The translations under genes and the position numbers were made by a program. From the NCBI RefSeq assembly GCF_004193775.1, contig NC_041006.1, positions 25,720,388-25,784,387 on the forward strand: DNA of 64,000 nucleotides, written 5' to 3'. This DNA is from Glycine soja (taxonomy: Eukaryota > Streptophyta > Magnoliopsida > Fabales > Fabaceae). Below, in pieces: positions 46,372-55,723 of the stretch. How positions within the stretch are numbered: position 1 is the stretch's first letter; every line of letters begins with the position of its first letter. The notes below the pieces were generated by a model, which was not told the DNA's origin, did not search any database, and saw nothing but the letters and a program-made list of their open reading frames with translations.

Positions 46372-47052
46372 CATAGAATTTGTTTTAACCATGTCTGTGT
46401 AAAGTATATTGTAGTCAATCATTTTGATTTTAAGATCAACATACTTTCAGTGTTTATGATGACCAATTGTTTGCAGAGCAATGCTATTATTGTATGCTAA
46501 TAATACTGAGTCAGAGATAAAAACAAACTAATTAAGTTAGTAGTGTTGCTGTTATATTCCATTCACCAATGTAGAAATAGAGAGAGTGAGCATGAATTGG
46601 GAAGCCAAAGTGCAATCCAAGGAACATTGCGGGTCTGAGCCACAAGGAGAGAAGAGGTTACGAAAGCATCTGCAATGATGCATGTGACTCTCTTCTTTGT
46701 CTCTGCTTCCACTAATTATATACCTTTGTGAAGGTTCTCAAGACCAGTTCGGAGAAAAGGCTAGATTCAATTTTTCAGTTGGGTTTTTGCCTAGAACAAG
46801 ACCCTCTGGGATTCCATCATGCACACAAACATAGTGATAACAAGGGTTGTGCAAGAAGCAGACCTGAATGATAGTATGAGAAGAAAATCTATGCTTGATA
46901 TTGCGATAGCTAACATCTACTTTTTCCCAAGATACGCGACATAAGCCTATTACAAGCTCCTCTACAGGTGTTCATTCGAGTTAGAAATATTACAGTTGGA
47001 AGAGAATATAACATAATAAATATAAAGAAATAGATCTCCATGACTCTATAGC
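46372..47052 (-). repeat. Right arm of the 681-bp inverted repeat
   Basis: Reverse complement of 42760-43440, with a spacer of 2931 bp between the arms. An open frame from the CACTA fragment runs into this arm by chance (46291-46500). Confidence 0.92.
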
Positions 47053-48284
47053 CCAAATTCAAGCAATGTTAATTATAAGGGCAAGATCAATGGCGACAAT
47101 CACAACCAAATCTTATCCTATTAGGTAGAGCTAGATATAAATGGAATAATGGATCAATAACAAATGTTTGGATCTACCAAATTTAGAACAAGTGGAGAAC
47201 CATCTAGTGTGAGGATTTCTTTACTGTCTCTCCTAATGTAGCCGACCCCAACAAGTATTCAGGGGAATCATAGAAATAAATTTGTCATTACCATTATGGT
47301 TGTTTCCAGATTGTTTACCATTTCTCATGGTTTGGTTGCCCTCCATGAAATATGTTCACCTTTCTACTGGGATTATTTATCCCCACAAAATTTAAACTTT
47401 CTATTTAGAGACATTAATTATTTGATGCACAAGATCATGGATTTCTTTTAAAACAAACTATAGATATTTTTTTCTCTTCAGAATGGTTTCCATATTTCAT
47501 TATATTTCCTGATTTAGTGATATTTGATTAGGATTAGAAGTCTATTACTACTATAAATAAAGGTTATTGCATTGTTTTTTTATTATTATTGTAACATATC
47601 ATTACTCACCATATATCAATATTATATTCATTTTTTTTTCCTTTTTTCCCCTTCCATCATCCCTACCTAAACCACTATAATTTTAATAGATATAGATGTT
47701 TATCTGAAAATGGAGAAAGAAAATCCCAAAATTTAGACAATATTGCAACTGAAGGACAAAGAAAATAACTACATTTAGTGAACAACAACATTAGGTTATT
47801 AATATCAGCTGTATTCTAGACAGAACTGATTGGCCAAAGATTGTATAGAAGCAGAAAAGAAAGGGAAGGTCGACCATGTAAGAGCACAGGGTGTGGTGGA
47901 ACACACAAAAACTACACGAAGTGAAATTCCAAAACCAAACCACAGATTTTTTAAAATGAACATGAAAACATCTGCAAATAAAATGAACATCACTTATATT
48001 AATTATAAGAAAAAAAAAAGAGAGGGAGAGTTGAAGATACAAACCTTCTATCTTGTCGTAGATGTTACCTTTTGTTGAGTCACACTGCTCAGCATCAGAA
48101 CAAGCCTTGCAATGCTCTTCATATACAACATGTGGATATTTTTCATTGTTGGTATCTTTCCACTAACAAAAAAATATTTTTACATCATTATATGATAACA
48201 ATGACCAATTAAATCAGGCAAACAAAAAGCAAAGTCAGAAAATAAACATACATTAGCAAATTCATGGAAAGTGGCAAATTCAAG
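47053..48284. other. Non-coding stretch, possible LINE trace
   Basis: Around 47090-47200 the plus strand gives RYKWNNGSITNVW, which faintly resembles the 'WRIGDG-SINVW' motif near LINE C-termini. The rest shows nothing supportable. Confidence 0.3.
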
Positions 48285-48926
48285 CTACAAATTTATAAAC
48301 TCATTCATCAATCTCGGCCAATGGTCCTTCCAAACTTTGACAACCTGATTCTCATCCCTCTTCACTTTTGCTTCAGTGTTCTCTTGGAAATCCCTCATGA
48401 AGCATCCAATTGATATAGACATTACATCCTTTTCAATTGTCAACTTCCATTCTTTATCTTTTGACCTCATCTCACACATGAAAAGGGCAGATTGCATCTT
48501 TCCAAAAGCAAGATCCATAGTCTGCTTTAGTGTGTGTATGTAAGAACCCATCTCTTCAACCTTTTTCCTGCCAACAATACCATTATTTGGTTCCTCACTT
48601 GACTTGTCATGTTGTGGCTCAAGCTTTTGCTAATTCTCACTAGTCCTCAACTCTCAGAAACCGCCCTCACCATTACCATCGCCAACACCATGCTCATTTC
48701 TTCTTCTTTCATCATTCTCAGCTTTGAGATTACTTATTTCAATCCCATGGCTAACACCCAAAGAAACCAATTGTCTTTGTTTTAGCTCTAAAGCATGCCT
48801 GAGTTGAAACTCATTTTCTAATCTTTGTGCCAACTCTTTGTCCTTCTCTACTATGGCTAATTCAGATTCCTTGAGATGCCATTGAAGGTGATCTTTTATG
48901 TTTCTCCTCTTCATGGTTGCTCTCAA
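48285..48926 (-). pseudogene. Coiled-coil protein pseudogene (WAP-like?)
   Basis: Two minus-strand frames (48654-48926 and 48285-48551) lie in the same phase, separated only by two stops. The N-terminal part is a heptad-rich coiled coil (HLQWHLKESELAIVEKDKEL, QRLENEFQLRHALELKQRQL). The C-terminal part reads IHTLKQTMDLAFGKMQSALF, then IEKDVMSISIGCFMRDFQEN and VKVWKDHWPRLMNEF. From memory this resembles plant WPP-domain-associated proteins, which are nuclear-envelope and cytoskeletal coiled-coil proteins, but I could not test it. It is a partial, broken copy next to transposon sequence. Confidence 0.4.
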
Positions 48927-49099
48927 GAAAGCTGCTTTCAGTCTCTACATGAACAATGCTTAGACAACCTTCAGGTTGCATCAGTGCTAGCTCATAGAAC
49001 TTTGATATCTCATTCAATCGTTCAATGACTCATGTTTTCTCCTTCATCTTCTCTTGAGCTTTGTTCATCACATTTTTAAATAAAAATATAGCAATTGAA
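48927..49099. other. Short non-coding gap
   Basis: Degraded continuation of the coiled-coil pseudogene on the minus strand is possible; nothing firm. Confidence 0.3.
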
Positions 49100-50400
49100 A
49101 TTTTCATTAAACATGTAGGATTCACAAAAGCGTTTGCCAAAAAGGGTTACATCTGCTGGAATGGACAATGCAGTGGCTGCAGTTGGTCCATTGGGAGGAT
49201 TGGTTAAGAACCTGTTTGATGTTTACCAAAAGCCAATTTAGTTGCAATGGGATGGGGTGAAATTTGGGATACCTAATGTCAAAGACAGTTTTTTCATCAC
49301 ACATGCAAATGTAACCGATATAATTTTAGGTGACAAATGTTTGAACATATCCATACAGCAGTTGTGGATGATGTAAGTTAATTTGGTTTAGTAGCTGTTT
49401 AAATTATATATTAACTGATAATTAATGTTGGTTACAATATACAATTAACAAAATTGCCCTCAAATGTTCGAAATAGGTTTATGAATGATTGGAGCACAAG
49501 CTTAGGTTATGGATCACTGCATGGTTTCCTTGAACCTTAGTCTATACACAACGCAAAGGACAAATGTCAAGAATGTCAAGAATACATGCAAACATGGGTC
49601 ATGGAATCACAACGACAAGTGTACCTAGGAGCTTAACTAAATCAGTAAGTGAATTTGATGTTGAACAATGTTCAGAAAATACATTATAATTGCGCAACTA
49701 ATGTTTTTCATCTTCAGGACACATTGGCAACTTATTGATCTGTGTCCATAGGACATTTTTGTTGTTTGGTTATGTTCCCTGCATAACAAGCCTGATGTTA
49801 ACATCAAGGGTGCAGTTAACAGGTTACTTTCTCAATTTAAAGTCAAACAATGTATGCCAATTGTAGTGGTTAAACACAATGATTTTTATATTTTATATGT
49901 TACTAGTATTTTGAAACTAGTGCAATGAAGACATTAACCAATAGTTTGGAAGGAAAGGCAGATCAAGTTGTACCTCAGTGGATTGAACCAAAGGTATGTC
50001 ATTATTTCTTCAAAAGTGCTCTCAAGTTAGTGCCATGTGTTACTTTCATAGTTGTAGCTTTAGCAAATATATTTCATATTGCAATTAGAGCCATGTTCAA
50101 ACCGGAGGCTGTGAGGGTGGATATTATGTCATGCATTGGATGTGGTGCATAGTGAGTGGTGGTTTTAAGAATGAATGGAATAGGGTATGTTTACTATAAC
50201 AAGTTTTAATTCTTAATTTTGTATGGAAGTATAATTCAATGTTTTATGTACGTCACTATTTTCATATTTTCAATTTTGCAGTGGTTTTGTGATGGAACAC
50301 CGTTAGACAAAGAGGCCATGACAACACTTCGCAACAAATGGAAAACATATTTTCTTCAGATTAAAAACATGGAAATTAGAAAAATGTAGATGACATGGAA
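49100..50400 (+). pseudogene. Transposon-type Ulp1 cysteine protease, decayed
   Basis: Exon-like blocks on the plus strand follow the Ulp1-like ORFs carried by plant DNA transposons. They read MDNAVAAVGPLGGLVKNLFD, KFGIPNVKDSFFITHANVTD and CLNISIQQLWMM (49160-49379). Next are MNDWSTSLGYGSLHGFLEP and ECQEYMQTWVMESQRQVYLG (49480-49640), then HWQLIDLCP and PDVNIKGAVN across a frameshift (49720-49820). QWIEPK (49980) and the protease-core remnant with MHWMWC follow across a frameshift near 50140, then WFCDGTPLDKEAMTTLRNKW (50283-50345). Stops lie at 49540 and 49635, among others. Ulp1-type enzymes remove SUMO; this copy cannot be active. It may be related to the CACTA fragment at 45.8 kb. Confidence 0.65.
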
Positions 50401-50572
50401 TTTATGTTTGACACTACACATTTTCATTGTTTACATTATAAACAATTATGGTCAGTTGAGTTTTAATTCAATAGTGTGGATATATATTTTTTTTCAATAC
50501 TTGGTTACCCTCCTTTTTGTCCGATGACCCAATAACCACATGTTGGATTTCATTGTACAAATTGGTTGTTGG

Positions 50573-51598
50573 TGTTGGACAAGTGGCCTCAATAACTTAA
50601 GAGGGGCAGGGGGTGAATTAAGTTTCAAAATTTCCCACTAACAAACTTTTAACCCCCTTCTAAATAATAAACTCAAAATGTAGAAGAAGAAGCAACAATC
50701 AATTTAATAATGTTCTTTAAACGTGTAGGACAAAATTGATTGCAATAAAATAAATAAGATAAGGGAAGAGAGAAATTCAAACTCGATTTATACTGGTTGG
50801 GTCACTTCTCATGCCTACATCCAGTCCTCAAGCAACCCACTTGAGATTTTCACTAACTTTGTAAAAATCCTTTTTACAACTTCTGAACACCCAAGGAATT
50901 CCTTTCCCTTGTGTTTAGGAAACTCACAATTCAAGAGACAACTTACTTTCTGAGATGAATAGAAAGATTTCTCTCCTTTAGAGTGGATAATACAATTTGA
51001 TGTTCCTGGATGAACTCTCAATAGATTTGCAAGTGTTTGCCCAAGAGTTGTTGAGAGAGCATTTGAAAATGAAGTTCTCTTAGAATATCTCTCTCCTGTT
51101 TTTCAAAGTCAGACACACATATATATAGGCCCTTCGTGCCTTTTCAAAATGGTTTGAAGATATGTGTCTTTTCAAAAAGCTTTTTCTAAAATTCTTCACT
51201 GGTAATCGATTACAGATTTTTGGTAATCAATTACACAGTTATATTTTGAAGGGTCATGACTTTTCAAATTGAATTTCTAGAGTTTTGTTGCTGGTAATCG
51301 ATTACACATCAATGGTAATCGATTAGAGCTTTCAAATTTCAAAACCCTTCTAAAAGCTGCTTTTTCAAAATTGTCTTTTGGTAATCGATTACCACAGCCT
51401 TGGATGTCTTGGAAACACTTTGTTTTGAGGCAAAACTTGATCTTGAATTAATCTTGAAGGAATGCTTGTTTGTTGAAGCAACCTTGTATTAATCTTGAAG
51501 CAATGCTTAACCTTTGAATGTTTGTTGAAATAATCTTGACCGCAACCTTGTTTGATTATTCTTTGGCATCATCAAAATCATGCATTCGTATATTCACA
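50573..51598 (-). mobile_element. Copia-type LTR (3' LTR) homologous to the solo LTR at 39.8 kb
   Basis: A 1026-bp LTR with TGTTGGAC and ATTCACA ends, about 85% identical by eye to 39808-40839. It includes a TATA-like CCTATATATATG on the minus strand near 51117-51130 and five GGTAATCGATTAC-type palindromes (51201, 51222, 51293, 51314, 51380). Directly beyond its right end is a polypurine tract (minus-strand AAAAAGGGGGAGAA, 51599-51612), so it is a 3' LTR with a remnant of internal sequence. No 5-bp target duplication joins its ends. Confidence 0.8.
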
Positions 51599-51790
51599 TT
51601 CTCCCCCTTTTTAATGATGACAATCATTATCAAGTGAATTCTTTTCAGCATCATCAAAACCTGCATGATTCATATTCTCCCCCTTTTTGATGATGACGAT
51701 CATTATCAAGTGATCAAGTAAATTCTTTTCAACATCATCAAAACCAGCATGATTCACAATTGAATGAAATGCTTTTGATAAAAATAATAG
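51599..51790 (-). repeat. Duplicated polypurine-tract region, 76-bp period
   Basis: Two copies (starting 51599 and 51675) of TTCTCCCCCTTTTT, followed by GATGATGAC and CATCATCAAAACC-type sequence. These are the last internal bases of the copia element. Beyond 51796 the flank changes. Confidence 0.75.
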
Positions 51791-51899
51791 TAATTTGTTG
51801 GATTTCTTTGTACAAATCATTTAACAATGGTAGATGAGGTGAATGAAATAAAGGTAATGTGTTCATTTATTTAATTTAGAAGTTGTCAACATTGTTGTG

Positions 51900-52725
51900 C
51901 AGCGAAATCATCTTTGACAGCTGAACATGGAATTCTATATCCCCTTGACACATGCAAATCTCATTTCCATAATGAGACTACTATTGTGGTATGCAGATGT
52001 ATGTGGATCCCAAGACGATGTTTTGTTGGCCTTCATTCTAATGTTTCATATCTATGGACTTGTGTTCTTTGGATTAGGGTTGTTGTGTGTTGGGGTTACA
52101 ACAATTTCGATGCTGAAATATGACTTCGAAGCTAAGGTTGATGCCATCCAGAAGCACAAGGTGAATAACAATGGTTATCATCAAGTACTCAAAGTCATAA
52201 CAGTTTAATTTTCAATTGGAAAATTAGTAAACTTCTCTAGTTATATATATCAAGGTATCAAATTACTTGTGTCAGGTGGGTCCTGCAGAACCGGAATATG
52301 TGGTGCTAAGTCACCCCCTTATAGTTGATGCAGCAGTTATACTGTTGGTTACCCTATCACATTTTCACTTTCATTTTTCATTATTTCTATGACTTAGAAT
52401 GTCGTAACAAAGATATGTTTGCAGGGTTGAAGATGAAGAAACTGGACAGATACCAAGGGCATATGTGGTGAGAGTAGATGGTTTTAGGCTCTTAGAAAAC
52501 CAAGTCATTGAATTTGTTGCAGGCTATGTAGCTCTCTTTCCTATGCTCATTTTAACTATTTTTATATTTTACTTAAAGTAAAATGGAGAATTTTCAGGTG
52601 GCTCCATATAAGAAAGTCAGAAAGGTTAGTTTCATTGACACTATTCTAAAGTCAACTGCTGGCAACATATTAAGGAATGATCTTGTTTTTCGAAGCAAAT
52701 ATCAACTTGTCTCCAAGTTATGACT
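51900..52725 (+). pseudogene. 4-coumarate:CoA ligase-like gene, decayed
   Basis: An adenylate-forming enzyme gene reduced to pieces. Positions 51927-52208 encode LTHANLISIMRLLLWYADVC, VLLAFILMFHIYGLVFFGLG and KYDFEAKVDAIQKHKVNN from the middle of the N-domain. Positions 52275-52345 encode GPAEPEYVVLSHPLIVDAAV. Positions 52423-52520 encode VEDEETGQIPRAYVVRVDGF and NQVIEFVA. Positions 52597-52725 encode [28 protein letters not shown] and a stop. These last three are the AMP-binding C-terminal domain and include the region of the catalytic lysine, which here is replaced (GNILRN). The large segment between the two domains is missing. A splice donor at 52524 reads GC in place of GT. 4CL-like enzymes activate hydroxycinnamic or fatty acids with CoA; this copy cannot be active. 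Confidence 0.7.
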
Positions 52726-52924
52726 AACATGTATAAATGGTGGTATTAGTATTCCATGTTATGACTCAATGTCCTCATTTATGGGTAGCAAGGTCGCAAG
52801 CCTAGTGCTCCAGGTTAATCATCACCTTCACCCACTTCACTCTTACAAGGAGGAACCCTTTCTCTCTCTGTGTGTGTTCTGAGTTGATTCTGTGCTTTTG
52901 CTTTCCACAAAGTAAAGGGGAAAC

Positions 52925-53013
52925 ATGGCAATGATTCTGTACCACCTTTGTCATTTACCTTACCAGGATTCCCTCAAAGCACTTGAGGTTGATATACAAC
53001 ATGCCAATGCTTT
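52925..53013 (+). pseudogene. Single exon resembling the N-terminus of AIRP2-like RING E3 ligases
   Basis: An ATG at 52925 opens MAMILYHLCHLPYQDSLKAL, then EVDIQHANAL, up to a GTGAGT splice donor at 53014. The part DSLKALEVDIQHANAL matches, from memory, the start of AIRP2-type RING-finger E3 ubiquitin ligases. It could begin at a splice acceptor (TTACCAG|GATTCC, exon start 52967). No later exon (RING domain) is found in the remaining 11 kb, which is occupied by plastid DNA and a retrotransposon. Either a long intron or a broken gene explains this. An active gene cannot be claimed. Confidence 0.4.
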
Positions 53014-53200
53014 GTGAGTTTTCTTTTTTATTTTTTCCTCCCCCTTTATCAATGGATGCCACTACCGTAATTAACGCTTAGAAAGATGAAGGGAAAGAAC
53101 AGACAGATAAAGGGAAATTATAAGTGTTGATAGAGTGTATGATATGTGAAGGTATGAACATATTATCATTATTTTCTAAAACCCCTGGGGAAACAGTGTG

Positions 53201-53703
53201 ATCTTGAAAATAGGGACTTCGGATAAAAAAGGGAAATATTGTTGTGTTTAGTTGCATATTTAAAAATAATCAAGTTATTAATGACTGGACGAAACCAAGA
53301 AATAACTCCTCACGTGCGAAATTATCGAAGGCCCCCTTTAAGATCAAACAATTCCATTGAATTAAGTATGATTGTATGTGTGATAGCATCTACTATACCA
53401 GGAATATCAATGAACCCTATTATTGAAATTGCTCAGGATACCCTTTTTTAGCTTCTAGAATCTATTTCTTAGTTCAACTCTTACCTTACTAACTGGAATC
53501 AAAGAATTAGTAGATCTGCTCCGCCCAAAATGGGAATGGGCTAGGGTTATGAACTTATAATCGAAAATCTGATGATCGAGTCAATTCCATGATTATAAGT
53601 TTATTCCATACCGGACCCGACCAAAATGGGGTTAGTCTTTGAGATCCTAAAAATAGGGACTTGGGTAAAAAGGGGAAATATTGTTGTGTTTAGTGGTATA
53701 TTT
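53201..53703. repeat. About 60-bp direct repeats flanking the plastid insertion
   Basis: Positions 53201-53261 and 53644-53703 are about 85-90% identical, both containing AATAGGGACTT and GGGAAATATTGTTGTGTTTA. They bracket the ndhB segment almost exactly. They could be a long target duplication or repair filler. Confidence 0.7.
53254..53640 (+). pseudogene. ndhB: Nuclear plastid DNA insertion: ndhB 3' exon and downstream spacer
   Basis: The frame to 53451 reads [38 protein letters not shown] and [18 protein letters not shown]. This is the C-terminus of chloroplast NAD(P)H dehydrogenase subunit NdhB with very few changes, including its stop codon. The following 190 bp (AACTTATAATCGAAAATCTG, then a phrase near TCCATGATTATAAGTTT) look like plastid intergenic DNA. 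The protein start is missing and the surrounding DNA is nuclear, so this is a NUPT. High similarity suggests recent transfer. Confidence 0.85.
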
Positions 53704-54083
53704 TTCACGTGAATTGCATAATTTGTGTGTGTATGTTTCTAATTTGTTGCAAGAAACTTGCTTTACATTAGGTACCTGTCCTCGTGGAGACCTATTTGGT
53801 TGCCGCCTCTGTCAGTGATATACTAAATATCCCGATTCAGGTCGTAGTTCTTAAGCTATTTCTTCATGATTCTTATGTCACTTAAGCTGGGCAAGCAAAA
53901 GGAAAGATTTATTTTCAACTTTGTCGTCTATGTAAATTTGTGGAGATATGTTTTCAGAGATAGCCTGACAACCTTTAGAGTTTAGACCATTCTTGAGGTT
54001 TTACTATTGGTTTCTGAAAAATCCTTCTAAAATCCTGTCTAGCAATAGCAAGTGCTGAGTTCTCACATATTCATAAGTAAATT
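53704..54083. other. Intergenic DNA left of the Sirevirus
   Basis: Nothing coding is supported. It continues across the element at 63512. Confidence 0.5.
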
Positions 54084-54088
54084 AAAAC
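54084..54088. repeat. Target-site duplication AAAAC (left)
   Basis: AAAAC immediately precedes the left LTR. The same five bases follow the right LTR at 63507-63511. Confidence 0.9.
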
Positions 54089-55088
54089 TGAAATTCTGAT
54101 ACCGATGACAGATGTCGTACTGGATGTCACGACATCACGCTTCAGAACATGCAGATTATATTTGACAGTATGAACAGATTAAACAAGTAAATAACACAAG
54201 AGAATTGTTAACCCAGTTCGGTGCAACGTCACCTACATCTGGGGGCTACCAAGCCAGGGAGGAAATCCACTAAAATAGTGTTAGTTCGAAGATCTAACAG
54301 CCACTGTTTACAACCTTCTCACCTAACCACTACCCGTGCAACCTCTACCTAAGAGCCACTCTTAGATATGAGAACCCCTCTCACTCCCTCTCAATCACTC
54401 TCCCGTGTTTACAAATAAATCAAAGACACACCAGAGATTGCTCTCTGAACAAAAGAGATCAACTCTACACACTCAGGTCCAACACTTGATGTTAGGGTAA
54501 CATCAAGGTGGCTCACAAAACACTCAAGTCCCAAAACTCACAAAATAACTCTTCAATCCCGGACTTGGTACAGAAACTCGTGCAGCCTTCATGTTTATAT
54601 AGCAGTGTGCGTATCTGGGCTGCAACAACTTGCGCTGGATAAGATCTATCATTCTCCTGAAAATCTGCACTTAAAGATCTAAAAGATAAAGTTTGATCTT
54701 TTAGTTTTTATCTTTAATCTTTAATCCCTGAACGAACTATTCAAGTTTGTAATTCGAACTTTAATTATCTTTTAATTCGTTCCTAAAGATAGATCGCCAA
54801 ATCTGTTGCTAACTGCACATTAATCTGTTAAAGATATAACAGATTTATGTGTCCAGTATTTTCGGGCAGGATGTCCTGGACATTGTATCCGACATCGTGG
54901 ATCCTGCAGCTTCAATTCTTCATTTGACATTTTATCTTGCCTTGTGCATTGTGGAGCCCAATCTGATTCCTTGACATAACGTTGGACATCATGTGCAGCA
55001 ACTCCAGCTTTCCTTCATTGTCTAAGTGCTTATGTTTTAACAAAATTTTAGCCAATCTTTTAAAACTCAGTAGAGCTAAGCACTAACA
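54089..55088 (-). repeat. 3' LTR of the Sirevirus, 1000 bp
   Basis: Begins TGAAATTCTGATACC and ends GCACTAACA on the plus strand. It differs from the 5' LTR at two substitutions near 54121-54125 and a small change near 54570 (GGTACAGAAAC versus GGTAGAAAAC). TATATAAA on the minus strand is at 54594-54601. Confidence 0.95.
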
Positions 55089-55100
55089 ATCTCCCCCTTT
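55089..55100 (-). promoter_or_regulatory. Polypurine tract
   Basis: On the minus strand AAAGGGGGAGAT directly precedes the TG of the 3' LTR. This is the site where plus-strand DNA synthesis is primed. A second similar tract lies at 55615-55626. Confidence 0.85.
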
Positions 55101-55723
55101 GGCAAATTTTGTCTAAAACATACTTAGACACTTCCTGAGCAGGTACGAGCAGTTATGCAAGTGGGATCAGCAACTTTCATTATCAGAGTAATCAAGCACA
55201 GCGGTATCTGTAGTGGCGACAGCAAAATTCTGCAAGTTGCAAGTCGTTTCCAGGATGTCAAGACATCTCACGTGACATCAGCTTTCTACTCCCCCTGTCT
55301 CCATGCTTCTACTGCTGTGAAGCAGTTCACTGCGGCATTCTGCAAGTTGCAAGTCGTTTCCAGGATGTCACGACATCTCACGTGACATCAGCTTTCTGCT
55401 CCCCCTGTCTCCATGCTCCTACTGCTGTGAAGCAGTTCACTGCGGCAGCTTCTATCAGCTACTAGTTTTAGTAGCTTACAACAATCATCATCAGCAGCAG
55501 TAGTATAAATACTACTCCATCATATAACTACTACTCCCCCTCAAAGTCATAAATCATGCATAATATAATATCCTACTACTCACTGCTGCTCAACATCATA
55601 CATCATATATACTACTCCCCCTTTTTAGACAGAATTTGGCAAAAGTAGAATGCATGAAATTAATGTGCAAATATTACAGACCAATAACTAGTAAAAGTAA
55701 AAGCAAAAATAAAGTTCTGATGG
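55101..55723 (-). repeat. Untranslated region with a 110-bp tandem duplication
   Basis: Copies at 55227-55336 and 55337-55445 share ATTCTGCAAGTTGCAAGTCG, CAGCTTTCT and CTACTGCTGTGAAGCAGTTC. Several CTCCCCCT tracts (for example 55290, 55398, 55524, 55615) resemble extra polypurine tracts. No ORF. Confidence 0.85.

Noticed and set aside
53239..53451. ndhB as a functional gene
   Set aside because: Only the C-terminal part is present, it uses plastid gene structure, and it is embedded in nuclear repeats; it is a plastid insertion.
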